Shown in pieces: positions 56,163 to 64,000 of a DNA stretch of 64,000 nucleotides (position 1 is the first letter of the stretch; every line of letters starts with the position of its first letter). Source of the DNA: Rhodoferax sp. (GTDB taxonomy: Bacteria; Pseudomonadota; Gammaproteobacteria; Burkholderiales; Burkholderiaceae_C); contig JACKLK010000001.1 of the NCBI GenBank assembly GCA_024236015.1, forward strand, positions 744,001 to 808,000. Direction: 5' to 3'. The position numbers and the translations under genes are program-made. The notes under the pieces are model-generated. The model was not told where the DNA came from. It saw only the letters and a program-made list of their open reading frames with translations, and did no database searches.

Positions 56163-57515
56163 TCAAGCCTCCAGCAGGGTCATGCGCGGCGACACGGCCG
56201 TGCGGGGAATCAGCGCCGAGGCCGCGGCCACGACCTCGCGCACCGACTGGGTGACGCCGCCGCCGGCGGCCGGGCCGCTCAGGTACAGCGCCTCGACCTC
56301 CTGTGCGACGCGTTCGGCCATGGCGCGTGTCTCGGCGCGCAGCGCCAGCCGCACCCGCACCTCGTAGGGTTCGGCGTCGCCGGCCAGCGCCACGCCGTGC
56401 ATCGCGCCCACGCCGATCAGCTCCATCCGGTGTTCCCGCCCGTCCCAGCCCAGGCGCCGCAGCCGTTCGCGCAGCACCGCCAGCGCGAGCTCGCCACGGG
56501 CGCGGGCCCCCGGGCCGGCATACGAGATCTGGCCTTCGCCGATGAAGCCGTCGCGGTAACCCAGCGTGGCCTTGAGCGTGTCCGGCCGGGCCCGGCCACC
56601 GGCGCCGTTGGCAAGCACCCGGTCCGGGCCGAGCTCCTCGAAGCGCACCTGCGAGAAATCGGCCACCACGTCGGCCTGCAGGTAGGCGGCCGGGTCCTCG
56701 ATCTCATACAGCAGCTGCGCGGTGCAGGTGAGCCGGTCGATGCGCCCGCCGGTGCCATCGAGCTTGCCGATCACGGCGCTGCCGTCAGCCGACACGTCGG
56801 CGAACGGGTAACCGACGTGGGCCAGGTCGGGCACGTCGAAGAAGCCCGGATCGGCGATATACCCGCCGCTGACCTGGGCCGAACATTCCAGCAGATGGCC
56901 GACCAGCGTGCCCCGGCCCATTTTTTCCCAGTCGGCGCCGTCCCAGCCGAAGTGGTGCATCAGCGGCGCCAGGAACAACGCCGGGTCCGCCACACGACCG
57001 GCGATCACCACGCCGGCGCCCGCCTGCAGCGCCGGCAGCAAGGCGTCGGCGCCCAGGTAGGCGTTGGCCGAGATCAGCCGCGCGCCCAGGTCGCGCACCG
57101 TCTGGCCGGGCAACTCGAGCAGCGGTGCGTTGTTGGCCAGCATCCAGTCCAGCACGTCGTCGCCCTCGACCACGCCCACCGTCAAGCGGCCGTGCAGTCC
57201 GAGTTCGCGCGCCACCGCCAGTACCGCATGCCCGCCAGCCAGCGGGTTGGCCGCGCCCATGTTGCTGACGATGGTCGTGCCCCGCGCATGGCAGGCTGGC
57301 AGCACCGCCGCCATGCGCTCGCGCAGCAGCGGGTCGTAACCCAGCTGCGGGTCCGCACTGCGGCGCAGCTGCGCCAGCGCGATGGTGCGCTCGGCCAGGC
57401 ATTCGAACACCAGCGCATCGAGTTGTCCGCGTTCGGCCAGGTCCTGCGCGGGGTCGATGCGGTCACCGGAATACCCGGCGCCCGAGCCGATGCGGAAAGT
57501 GGGGGGATTCGTCAT
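56163..57515 (-). CDS. AtuA-like (DUF1446) acyclic terpene utilisation family protein
   Basis: A 450-aa cytosolic protein: FRIGSGAGYSGDRIDPAQDLAERGQLDALVFECLAERT, TIVSNMGAANPLAGG, NAYLGADALLPAL and VIAGRVADPALFLAPL are hallmark DUF1446 segments. AtuA was named in citronellol/geraniol degradation, but most homologues sit with Bug receptors or acyl-CoA enzymes and their reaction is not known. Here it is paired with its small subunit and a Bug receptor. No terpene-pathway genes are nearby. Confidence 0.85.
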   Translation of the reverse strand: MTNPPTFRIGSGAGYSGDRIDPAQDLAERGQLDALVFECLAERTIALAQLRRSADPQLGYDPLLRERMAAVLPACHARGTTIVSNMGAANPLAGGHAVLAVARELGLHGRLTVGVVEGDDVLDWMLANNAPLLELPGQTVRDLGARLISANAYLGADALLPALQAGAGVVIAGRVADPALFLAPLMHHFGWDGADWEKMGRGTLVGHLLECSAQVSGGYIADPGFFDVPDLAHVGYPFADVSADGSAVIGKLDGTGGRIDRLTCTAQLLYEIEDPAAYLQADVVADFSQVRFEELGPDRVLANGAGGRARPDTLKATLGYRDGFIGEGQISYAGPGARARGELALAVLRERLRRLGWDGREHRMELIGVGAMHGVALAGDAEPYEVRVRLALRAETRAMAERVAQEVEALYLSGPAAGGGVTQSVREVVAAASALIPRTAVSPRMTLLEA

Positions 57516-57626
57516 GCGGGGGATTGTGCACGCGGAACGCGGACCCGATCCGGCGCGGCGCCGCATTCGGAAAGTGCCTGCCTCAGGTCCCTATGAGCAT
57601 CACCCCGCGCAGAGCCGGGGCCTGCC

Positions 57627-57962
57627 TCAATGCACCGCCGTCTTCGAGAACAGGTTGATCACCGCCACACCCGAGACGATCAGCCCCATACCGACCAGCG
57701 CCGGTGTATCCAGCACCTGATCGAACACCAGCCATCCGACCAGCGAGATCAGCACGATGCCGACACCGGCCCAGATGGCATAGGCAATACCGGTGGCGAT
57801 GCTGTTCAGCGAGAGCGCCAGGAAATAGAAGGAGATCGCATATCCGGCAACCGTGGCGATGCTGGGCCACAGGCGCGTGAATCCGGCTGAACTCTTCAGC
57901 AGGCTGGTGGCGATGACTTCGGCCACGATGGCGATTCCCAGGTACAGGTACGGGTTGTGCAT
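57627..57962 (-). CDS. Small multidrug resistance (SMR) family transporter
   Basis: A 111-aa four-helix membrane protein. It has the membrane-embedded glutamate in IAIVAEVIATSLLKSSAGFT (helix 1), the SFYFLALSL helix 2, AYAIWAGVGIVLISLVGWLVF helix 3 and a fourth helix. The AEVIAT and WAG motifs fit the EmrE/QacE drug-export subgroup rather than the guanidinium exporters. It is divergent from a second SMR gene at 58125. A weak hairpin follows its stop (57603-57620). Confidence 0.88.
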   Translation of the reverse strand: MHNPYLYLGIAIVAEVIATSLLKSSAGFTRLWPSIATVAGYAISFYFLALSLNSIATGIAYAIWAGVGIVLISLVGWLVFDQVLDTPALVGMGLIVSGVAVINLFSKTAVH

Positions 57963-58050
57963 GCATGGACTCTACCTTGCGCCGCGCCTTGTTCGGTTCG
58001 GGCGCGCACGACAGCCTGGCCGGCAACGCAGCCTTGCCTACAATGCGCCG

Positions 58051-58119
58051 CTGCGAGGCCACGTCCTCCCCCGATATCGGGCATCGACGACCGGGACGAC
58101 CCGGCAACATGAAGGAGGG
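58051..58119 (+). ncRNA. Possible guanidine-II (mini-ykkC) riboswitch leader of sugE
   Basis: A -10 box, TACAAT, lies at 58039-58044, so transcription should begin near 58050. The 75-base leader has a perfect hairpin CCGGG-ACGA-CCCGG (58091-58104), whose ACGR tetraloop is the hallmark of mini-ykkC. An earlier stem GAGG/CCTC (58055-58068) encloses ACGT, which does not fit the ACGR loop exactly. AAGGAGGGG follows at 58111-58119. The downstream gene is a guanidinium exporter, the classical target. Confidence 0.4.
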
Positions 58120-58124
58120 GCTGC

Positions 58125-58445
58125 ATGGCCTGGGTCTATCTGCTGGTCGCCGGCGCGCTCGAAGTCGTCTGGGCGTACACGATGAAATTGTCGAACGGCT
58201 TCACCCGGCCGGTTCCGGTCGTCATCACGCTGGTTGCGATGATCGCCAGCTTCGGCTTGTTATCGATGGCCATGCGCGATCTGCCACTGGGTACGGCCTA
58301 TACGGTCTGGACCGGTATCGGCGCCGTCGGCGCGTTCATCGTCGGTGTGGTGTTCCTCGGCGAGCACCTGTCGGCAGGCCGGGTCCTTGCCGCCGCATTG
58401 ATCGTCGCGGGCCTGGTCCTGATGAAGTGGACGAGCGTGGAGTAG
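58125..58445 (+). CDS. sugE: SugE/Gdx-type SMR guanidinium exporter
   Basis: A 106-aa four-helix SMR protein: WVYLLVAGALEVVWAYTMKLSNGFTRP, with the essential Glu followed by VVWAY, then LPLGTAYTVWTGIGAVGAF and a fourth helix. The EVVWA and AYTVWTGIGAVG motifs mark the SugE/Gdx group, which exports guanidinium in exchange for protons. AAGGAGG lies 6 to 9 bases ahead of the ATG. A possible guanidine-II element precedes it, and a drug-type SMR gene is divergent. Confidence 0.88.
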   Translation: MAWVYLLVAGALEVVWAYTMKLSNGFTRPVPVVITLVAMIASFGLLSMAMRDLPLGTAYTVWTGIGAVGAFIVGVVFLGEHLSAGRVLAAALIVAGLVLMKWTSVE

Positions 58446-58808
58446 TCGTCACGGCCCCGCCGGCATGTCGCCCGCGCGCGTGGGGCGCGATATCGGCAAG
58501 GGCCGTGGGGCTATTGGCTTGCCCCACAGGGCCGGCCTGCCTACACTCGGGCCATGCGAACCATCGCCCACCTGTCCGGCAACGTGTGCCGCTCGAACGT
58601 GTTGTTCGGGTGGACTGCCGCGCGCGCGCAGCGCGCCACGGGTGCGGCAGACCTGAAGCTCACCGCCGCACTCCCCTGAGCCCGGCGGTCCGCTCCCTCG
58701 TTTCTTCTTTTCGAATCAGCGCAAACCATCGACCGCCGGGCACCTGACCCGCGCATGCGCGATCACTCCTGGTTTGGGGTGTGTCGTCACCGATTGGAGC
58801 GTTTCATC
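58446..58808. other. 363-base interval between sugE and the Rnk-like gene
   Basis: It contains a hairpin GTGGGGC/GCCCCAC (58505-58527), a plausible sugE terminator without a T-run. A promoter-like pair follows, TTGCCC (58519-58524) and TACACT (58542-58547), spaced by 17 bases. An unsupported 41-codon frame (58554-58679) begins just downstream without a ribosome-binding site. The remaining bases presumably carry the promoter of the gene at 58809. Confidence 0.5.
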
Positions 58809-59219
58809 ATGCCACCCACCATCACCACGCGTGCCATCGAGCGCACGCTGACCGAGCTCGATTTCGCGCGGCTGCACCGGCTGGCCGGCGTCCACCCGCC
58901 GCAATGGCTGGCCGATCTGCTGGACGGCGCCGACGTCATCGACGGACACGAGGTGCCGCCCGATACCGTGACCATGTATTCCCGCGTGCGTTGCGAGGAT
59001 CTGCACACGGGCCGGCAGCAGACGCTGACGGTCTGTTATCCGGCGCATGCGCAGCCGCAGGCCGGCTTCGTGTCGGTGTTGTCGCCGGTGGGCTGCAGCC
59101 TGCTCGGGTTGCGCACCGGCGACATCGCGCGCTGGCGTACGCCGCAGGGCGAAGACGGCGCTGCCAAGGTGCTGGACGTGTTGTTCCAGCCCGAGGCCGA
59201 GGGCGACTACACCTTGTAG
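58809..59219 (+). CDS. rnk: Rnk-like GreA/GreB-domain regulator of nucleoside diphosphate kinase
   Basis: A 136-aa protein with a short helical N-terminus and a C-terminal GreA/GreB-like domain (SVLSPVGCSLLGLRTGDIARW). It lacks the long coiled coil that GreA and GreB insert into RNA polymerase, so it fits the Rnk type, which binds polymerase and can compete with Gre factors. ATG 58809 has GGAG 9 bases upstream; a longer frame to 58755 lacks one. A hairpin terminator follows. Confidence 0.82.
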   Translation: MPPTITTRAIERTLTELDFARLHRLAGVHPPQWLADLLDGADVIDGHEVPPDTVTMYSRVRCEDLHTGRQQTLTVCYPAHAQPQAGFVSVLSPVGCSLLGLRTGDIARWRTPQGEDGAAKVLDVLFQPEAEGDYTL

Positions 59220-59225
59220 GCACGC

Positions 59226-59254
59226 CCGCCGCATCGGCGGCACAAGCCTTTTTT
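59226..59254 (+). terminator. Terminator after the Rnk-like gene
   Basis: CCGCCG, CAT loop, CGGCGG, then eight bases and six T residues (59249-59254). It lies 6 bases after the stop codon. The T-run is a little far from the stem. Confidence 0.6.
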
Positions 59255-59336
59255 CTCATTCACTGCCCATCGACCGGGCAGGCATCGCCCGGCGCCTGGG
59301 GCAGGGTGGTGCTCGTCCATCTCAAGGAGTCTCACG

Positions 59337-60242
59337 ATGTTGTTCTCATCCATTCTGGCGCTGACGGATTTCTCCGCAGCGGGCGACAAGGCGCTCGAGC
59401 GTGCCGCCCAGATCGCGCTCGCGCACCGCGCGACGCTGCGCCTGATGCTGCTGCCGGCCGATCACGAGACGGCCTGCCTGGACCCGGACACCCGGCTGCG
59501 CCAGACGGCGCAGGCCCTGGCAATGCGCCTGGGCACGCCGGTGACGGCGGCCGGCAGCGTCGACGGCTCGCCGGACGCGCTGGCCGCATACGCCCGCGCC
59601 GGCGACCTGCTGGTGCTGCCGCAACGCAGCCGGCGCTCGATGACGCATTGGCTGGCAGGGCCCGACGCCATCCGCATCCTGCGGGCCTGCCCCTGTCCGG
59701 TGCTGGTGGCTCGCGGCGCGGTGCGCCGCCGCCTGCGCCAGGTGGTCGTGGGCGTGGAGTTCACGCCGGCGGCACAGCAGCGCGCCATGCTCGCCTGCCT
59801 GCTCGCGCCGGGCGCCGATGTGGAACTGTTCCATGCAGTGGACACCCACGGAGAAAGCCAGCTGCGCCAGGCCGAGGTCGATGACGCCGTGCTGCGGAAC
59901 TACCGCGACAACTGCATGGAGCATGCGCAGATGCGGCTGCGCTGGATGACGCAGTCACTGGCGGCGCTGGGGCACGAGGTCGTCACGGCGGCGCTGCGGG
60001 GCGAGCCGGCACGGCAACTGGTGCTGCGCCAGCAGTGGATCGGAGCCGACCTGCTGGTGGTGGGCAAGCAGCGACGCCACGCCTTGTTCGATGCGGTGTT
60101 GCGCAGCACCGCGCACCAGGTGCTCGCGCAGGCGCGGTGCGACGTGTTGCTGGTGCCGCATGACTACGTGGTGTCGGCCACCGCGGCGCGGCCACGGCCT
60201 GCCGTGGCGCAGGACCCGGCCGGCGCCGCGGTGGCGGTGTGA
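59337..60242 (+). CDS. Tandem universal stress protein
   Basis: A 301-aa protein with two UspA domains (about 1-130 and 135-280). Each begins with a hydrophobic strand (FSSILALTDFSAAGDKALERAA; RQVVVGVEFTPAAQQRA) and ends with CPCPVLVAR or CDVLLVPHD. The usual nucleotide-binding pattern G-x2-G-x9-G-S/T is altered in both halves, so ATP binding is doubtful. A 20-residue Ala/Pro tail is unique. AAGGAG precedes the ATG. Confidence 0.87.
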   Translation: MLFSSILALTDFSAAGDKALERAAQIALAHRATLRLMLLPADHETACLDPDTRLRQTAQALAMRLGTPVTAAGSVDGSPDALAAYARAGDLLVLPQRSRRSMTHWLAGPDAIRILRACPCPVLVARGAVRRRLRQVVVGVEFTPAAQQRAMLACLLAPGADVELFHAVDTHGESQLRQAEVDDAVLRNYRDNCMEHAQMRLRWMTQSLAALGHEVVTAALRGEPARQLVLRQQWIGADLLVVGKQRRHALFDAVLRSTAHQVLAQARCDVLLVPHDYVVSATAARPRPAVAQDPAGAAVAV

Positions 60243-60354
60243 CTGAGCGGATCGACACACCGGCGGGCGACGACGTCTGTTATGGTATCGGCCACGGCGG
60301 TGGTCCGGCGGGTGGGAGGCCCGTGCGCGGGTCGCACCCGCAACACTTGCCAGC

Positions 60355-61053
60355 ATGAAGAAGGTCTGTATCGTCGGTGCATCGGGAAAGCTGGGCCAGT
60401 ACATGGTGCAGCATGCGCTCGAGCGCGGATGGTCGGTCGTGGGCGTGTGCCGCGCCCGCAGTGTCGCCAAGCTCGACCGGTTCAAGGACCGCATCACCAT
60501 CGTTGCCGGCGCCACGAACGACCGCGACGTGATCCGCACGGCGGTGGCCGGTTGCGACGGCGTCCTGACGGTGCTGGTGCCGTGGGGGGTGCAGCAATAT
60601 GCGTCCGGCACCGCCCAGGCGGTGATGGACCATGCCGAACCCGGCGCGCGACTGGTGTTCTCCTGCGGCTGGCACATCAGCCGCGACGGGCAGGACGTCT
60701 ATTCGTGGAAGTTCAAGACCCTGGTCGCGATCGCCGGGCGCATCGCCCGCCTGCTGCGGCTGGTGGAACTCGACGACCAGGTCGAAGCCTGCCGGCGCAT
60801 CTTCGCCAGCGACACCCGCTGGACCGTGGTGCGCGGCAGCGATCTCGAGGAGGGCGAGAGCCAGGGCCTGCCGGTATGGAGCCGGCATGTCGGCGACGCC
60901 GTCCTGGCCAGCAACCGCACGCGCCGGGTGGATTTCGCGTTGTTCATGGTCGCGGCCCTGGAGAACGACGCGCTGGTGCACGAGGCGCCGGCCATCGTCG
61001 GCTGCCAGACGCCTTCGGCATTGGCCGCAAGGGAACCACGGCCATCGACATGA
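60355..61053 (+). CDS. NAD(P)-binding atypical SDR (NmrA-like)
   Basis: A 232-aa protein with an N-terminal Rossmann motif VCIVGASGKLGQYMVQHAL and GCDGVLTVLVPW. The C-terminal part has TRWTVVRGSDLEEG in place of a full catalytic Tyr-x3-Lys, so it is an atypical SDR that may sense or reduce. Followed 104 bases later by a GST-like gene in the same direction. Confidence 0.78.
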   Translation: MKKVCIVGASGKLGQYMVQHALERGWSVVGVCRARSVAKLDRFKDRITIVAGATNDRDVIRTAVAGCDGVLTVLVPWGVQQYASGTAQAVMDHAEPGARLVFSCGWHISRDGQDVYSWKFKTLVAIAGRIARLLRLVELDDQVEACRRIFASDTRWTVVRGSDLEEGESQGLPVWSRHVGDAVLASNRTRRVDFALFMVAALENDALVHEAPAIVGCQTPSALAAREPRPST

Positions 61054-61157
61054 GACTTGCCGCGGTTGCGTGCGGTGCGGCCGCCAGCGCAGGGAGGCTG
61101 AGACGTCGTACGATGGCCGTGCCGGCGCGATCGTCCGCCCGCAGGAGGTGACACCCC

Positions 61158-61958
61158 ATGAGCGAGAAATCCAGGCCCATCGTCCACCACATTCCCGTCT
61201 GTCCGTTCAGCCAGCGACTCGAGATCCTGCTCGCGCTCAAGGGGCAACGCGACGCGGTGGAGTTCCGCGTCGTCGACATCACCCGTCCCCGCGCACCCGA
61301 GCTGCTGCGCAAGACCCGCGGCACCACGGCCTTGCCGATCATGGACCTGGGCGACGACCGCATCCTCAAGGAGAGCATGGTCATCCTGCGGTATCTGGAA
61401 GACGTGTTGCCGCAGCCGCCGCTCGCGCAGCGCGATCCGTACCGGCGCGCGGTCGAGAACATGCTGGTGGCGATGGAAGGCGGATTCGCCACCCAGGGAT
61501 ACGTCTGGGTCATGAACCAGGACCCGGCGCGGCGCCAGGCCTTGCGCGACGGCATGTTGCAGCACTATGCGCGCATCGATGATTTCCTGCTGCACCATGG
61601 CGGCTCCGGCCCGTTCCTGTTCGACGATTTCGGCTGGGCGGAAACCGTGTTCACGCCTTTCTTCATGCGGTTCTGGTTCCTCGCGTATTACGAGGATTTC
61701 GCGCTGCCCGATGAGCCGGCCTATGCCCGCGTGCGCCAGTGGGTCGAGGCCTGCCTGGCCCACCCGGCGGCGCAGCAGGTGACGCGGGAGCAGATCGTCA
61801 AGCTCTACTACGATTACGCCAGGGGCGCGGGCAACGGCGCCCTGTTGCCGGGCCGCCGTCGATCGTCGTTCAGCTTCGAGCCCGATTGGCGGCTGCGGCC
61901 CTGGCCACCGAAGAACAAGTACGAACACGGCGCCAGCGACGCGGAACTGGGGTTGTGA
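61158..61958 (+). CDS. Glutathione S-transferase family protein
   Basis: A 266-aa protein. The thioredoxin-fold N-domain has HHIPVCPFSQRLEILLALKG, with a CPFS site like the omega and related Cys-GSTs, and the cis-Pro in TTALPIMDLGD followed by KESMVILRYLED (GSH-binding Glu-Ser). The helical C-domain follows (95-225) and a 40-residue basic tail is extra. Cys-type GSTs act in thiol transfer or dehalogenation. GGAGGT lies upstream. Confidence 0.87.
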   Translation: MSEKSRPIVHHIPVCPFSQRLEILLALKGQRDAVEFRVVDITRPRAPELLRKTRGTTALPIMDLGDDRILKESMVILRYLEDVLPQPPLAQRDPYRRAVENMLVAMEGGFATQGYVWVMNQDPARRQALRDGMLQHYARIDDFLLHHGGSGPFLFDDFGWAETVFTPFFMRFWFLAYYEDFALPDEPAYARVRQWVEACLAHPAAQQVTREQIVKLYYDYARGAGNGALLPGRRRSSFSFEPDWRLRPWPPKNKYEHGASDAELGL

Positions 61959-62038
61959 TTGCCGCCAGGGTCGTGGCCGCGTTGCCACTGGCGCCGCGCC
62001 CGGACCCGTCCCACCTCCCACCTGACGAAAGCCCGACC

Positions 62039-62413
62039 ATGCCCAGCACCGACACACTCGAACGATTCATCGCACGCGTCGAGGAGAACGCGCACGCCGA
62101 GGCGATCGAGGAGTTCTACACCGCCTTCGCCTCCATGCAGGAAAACCAGAAGCCGCCGCGGGTCGGCCGCGACCAGCTGGTCGAGCGCGAGCGCCGCGTG
62201 CTGGCGCGTGCGAAGTCGCTGCGCTCGCGCTGCATCCGTCCGGTGTTCGTCGACGGCAACCACGTGGTGCTGCGCTGGAAGTTCGAATTCGAATGGCTCG
62301 ACGGCACCCGCACCACGCTGGAGGAACTGGCCTACCAGCGCTGGGATGGCGAACGCATCGACGAGGAGCAGTTCTTCTACGATCCGGCGCAGGCCGTTCC
62401 GTCCAAGGCATGA
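62039..62413 (+). CDS. SnoaL-like/NTF2 fold protein
   Basis: A 124-aa protein with SnoaL pattern: TLERFIARVEENAHAEAIEEFYTAFASMQEN, then RPVFVDGNHVVLRWKFEFEWLDGTRTTLEELAYQRWDG and EQFFYDP. Function unknown; in this family residues inside the cone differ by substrate. It is convergent with the enolase-superfamily gene. Confidence 0.72.
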   Translation: MPSTDTLERFIARVEENAHAEAIEEFYTAFASMQENQKPPRVGRDQLVERERRVLARAKSLRSRCIRPVFVDGNHVVLRWKFEFEWLDGTRTTLEELAYQRWDGERIDEEQFFYDPAQAVPSKA

Positions 62414-62458
62414 GGCGCCATTCGCACGGCGCCCCGCCGTGGCCCGGCGCGGGCGGTG

Positions 62459-63553
62459 TCAGCCGACGCGGTAGCGCTGCAGCAGCGCCATGTCCGGCTC
62501 GAAGCCATGGCCGGGCCGCTGCGGTATCGCGACCCGGCCATCCGCGGGCAGCGGCGTGCCGCCCAGCGCGAGGTCGGCGTCGAGTTGCACGTACAGGTGT
62601 TCGAACAGCGGCTCGCCGTGCAGGCCGGCCATGAGCTGCAGCGTGGTGAAATAACCGACGCCGAAATACGGCGAATGCGGCATCACCGCCTTGCCATGGG
62701 CCTTGGCCAGCGCGGCCACGGCAACGAATTCGGTCACGCCGCCGACCTTGGTCACCGAAGGCTGCAGGTAGGTGACCGCGTCGGTGGCGATGATGCGGGC
62801 GAATTCGTGGCGGGTGCAGGCGTTCTCGCCGGCGCCCAGCGGGAACGCGCGGTTCAGCGCCGCCTGGGCGATGACGTCCTCCGGCGGAAATACCGGCTCC
62901 TCCAGCCATGCGGCGTCGATGGCGCGCATGGTTTCGAGCTGCGCCTGCGCCTGCTCCGGCGTCCAGGCGCAATTCACGTCGACCGAGATGCCGATCTCCG
63001 GTCCGCAGGCCGCGCGCCCGGCGCGGATCACCTGCGGATCGACCTCGTGCAGCTTGACGTTGCGGTAACCCCGGGCGAGTGCGTGGCGGCACCAGGTGTC
63101 GACCAGCGCCGCATCGCCGTAACGCACCAGGCTGGCGTAGGCCGGCACCGTGTCGCGCCGGGCCGGCCCGAGCAGCGCGTGCAGGGGCTTGTCCTGCGCC
63201 TTGGCGGCGATGTCCCACAACGCGATGTCGAAGCCCGAGATCGCGTACATCGCGATGCCGTAGCGGCCGAAGATATGCAGCTTGCGCTGGATCTCGAGGT
63301 TCAGTGCTTCGGGCGTGGCCGCCAGTTCGCGCCCGAGCACCAGCGGCGCGATCATGTCGCGCGCCGATGCCGCCACCGCGGTGCGGCAGGAATAGGCGAA
63401 ACACTCGCCCCAGCCGACGATGCCGGTGTCGGTCTGCAGCCGCACGAACACGGCGTCCAGCGTGTCCCAGCGGGTGGGCGTGATGCCCATGCCCGATCCG
63501 CCGTCGGCGAACGGCATGACGGCTTCGATGATGTCGATCTGCGTGATTTTCAT
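62459..63553 (-). CDS. Enolase-superfamily (mandelate racemase/muconate lactonising) enzyme
   Basis: A 364-aa enzyme. Capping domain (1-130) is followed by the barrel with the catalytic lysine in RNVKLHEVD, metal ligands D in SVDVNCAWTPE, E in WLEEPVFPPED and E in LGAGENACTRHEF, and a late KVGGVTEFV strand. The residues suit a sugar-acid dehydratase or racemase acting through an enolate. No pathway partner is adjacent. ATG 63553 starts the MKITQIDII strand; longer frames are not supported. Confidence 0.88.
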   Translation of the reverse strand: MKITQIDIIEAVMPFADGGSGMGITPTRWDTLDAVFVRLQTDTGIVGWGECFAYSCRTAVAASARDMIAPLVLGRELAATPEALNLEIQRKLHIFGRYGIAMYAISGFDIALWDIAAKAQDKPLHALLGPARRDTVPAYASLVRYGDAALVDTWCRHALARGYRNVKLHEVDPQVIRAGRAACGPEIGISVDVNCAWTPEQAQAQLETMRAIDAAWLEEPVFPPEDVIAQAALNRAFPLGAGENACTRHEFARIIATDAVTYLQPSVTKVGGVTEFVAVAALAKAHGKAVMPHSPYFGVGYFTTLQLMAGLHGEPLFEHLYVQLDADLALGGTPLPADGRVAIPQRPGHGFEPDMALLQRYRVG

Positions 63554-63620
63554 GGTGCGTGCGGGTTGGTTCAGCGGTGCGCGGGCTTCGGGCGCGGCGG
63601 ACGTGGGACACTCCAGGGGT

Positions 63621-64000
63621 ATGCCTGCGAACCTGTACCGGTCTTGCGCCGCCGCCCTGGCGATGGCGGGTGTGCTGGGCACACCTGCCGTCCGCGCCGA
63701 GGATACCGCCTTTGTCCGGTCCTGCCAGGCCATGGTCGCACAGGCCAGCATCCGCGTGGTGTTCGAGGACGCGGTGCTGGCGCGCGACAACACGCGCAGC
63801 CTGGACGAACTCAAGGCCTTGTCGCGGCAGTCCTCCGGTCCCTACCACCAGGTCTACGGCCTGACGCAGGCGCAGGCCGGTGCGCGTTATGCGGTGCGCG
63901 CGGCCATGCTGGCCCATGCCGATGGCCGGGTCTGCGCCGTGCCGTCGCTGGAGGTGACGATCTCGGTCACCGGGCTGACGGTCTACCTGGCGCGCGAGCT
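63621..64000 (+). CDS. Secreted protein of unknown function, N-terminal part (cut by window end)
   Basis: An open frame from ATG 63621 runs past base 64000. It starts with a signal peptide (MPANLYRSCAAALAMAGVLGTPAVRAE). The mature part has a helix, LARDNTRSLDELKAL, then YGLTQAQAGARYAVRAAMLAHADGRVC and alternating strands EVTISVTGLTVYLAREL. The pattern of a short cysteine-containing strand pair recalls secreted DUF922-type Zn protease proteins, but the HExxH region would be outside the window. It is divergent from the enolase-superfamily gene, 67 bases away. Confidence 0.6.
   Translation, partial: MPANLYRSCAAALAMAGVLGTPAVRAEDTAFVRSCQAMVAQASIRVVFEDAVLARDNTRSLDELKALSRQSSGPYHQVYGLTQAQAGARYAVRAAMLAHADGRVCAVPSLEVTISVTGLTVYLARE

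Noticed and set aside
58554..58679. 41-codon frame downstream of a promoter-like pair
   Set aside because: No ribosome-binding site and no recognisable sequence; too little support to call a gene.

Overview
The window is a very GC-rich bacterial chromosome segment, most likely from a betaproteobacterium of the order Burkholderiales. The reasons are three separate Bug/TctC solute receptors, the AtuA-type and SMP-30/TRAP catabolic gene sets, and compact overlapping operons with strong G/C third-position bias. I see no rRNA, tRNA, integrase, transposase or CRISPR array.

Left part (1-10250): ordinary host genes. These are the N-terminus of an S41 processing protease, a hemerythrin, an M20 peptidase with a Bug receptor and a divergent LysR regulator, a cation/proton antiporter whose cytoplasmic loop is encoded by 19 hexanucleotide repeats, and a MocR regulator preceded by a microsatellite of 23 GGCAGT units. 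A NAD-dependent epimerase gene is broken by a single in-frame TAA, and an HD-domain protein follows.

Defence island (about 10257-23700): a WYL-domain regulator precedes five co-directional genes with visibly lower GC and different codon use. They are a 581-aa Eco57I-like adenine methyltransferase, an unrecognised 914-aa protein, a 1400-aa DEAH helicase (DrmA), a DUF1998 protein (DrmB) and a phospholipase-D-like protein (DrmC). The last three are the core of the DISARM anti-phage system. The accessory genes fit neither standard class: an m6A-type methyltransferase is present without the SNF2 helicase DrmD, and a large protein sits directly upstream of drmA where a DrmE-like subunit could be. 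This is the most interesting object in the window. Right of it lie a decayed small ORF with an amber codon and a class II Fic protein with a repeated operator-like motif just upstream.

Middle (25155-42784): a VWA protein, a DUF4160/DUF2442 pair, an aspartoacylase-like deacylase, a tandem PRC-barrel protein flanked by two proline-rich small proteins, a GAF/PAS histidine kinase with its LuxR-type response regulator, a REC-REC-EAL phosphodiesterase, a giant DUF748/AsmA-like protein and a YihY/BrkB membrane protein.

Catabolic operon (42798-50893, minus strand): SMP-30 lactonase, GntR/FCD repressor, tartrate/isopropylmalate-type dehydrogenase, Gfo/Idh/MocA oxidoreductase, a complete TRAP transporter (DctP, DctQ, DctM), a Bug receptor and an ABM monooxygenase. 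They are packed head to tail behind a perfect 20-bp palindrome that is the likely GntR operator. The set reads as uptake and oxidation of a sugar acid or hydroxy acid.

Right part (51025-64000): a PaiB-like protein, an in-frame TadA-haloalkane-dehalogenase fusion with an internal ribosome-binding site, an S66 peptidase and a VOC protein; a third Bug receptor with an AtuA two-gene unit; two divergent SMR transporters, one behind a possible guanidine-II riboswitch; an Rnk-like factor, a tandem universal stress protein, redox and GST-like enzymes, an enolase-superfamily dehydratase, and the start of a secreted protein cut by the window end.
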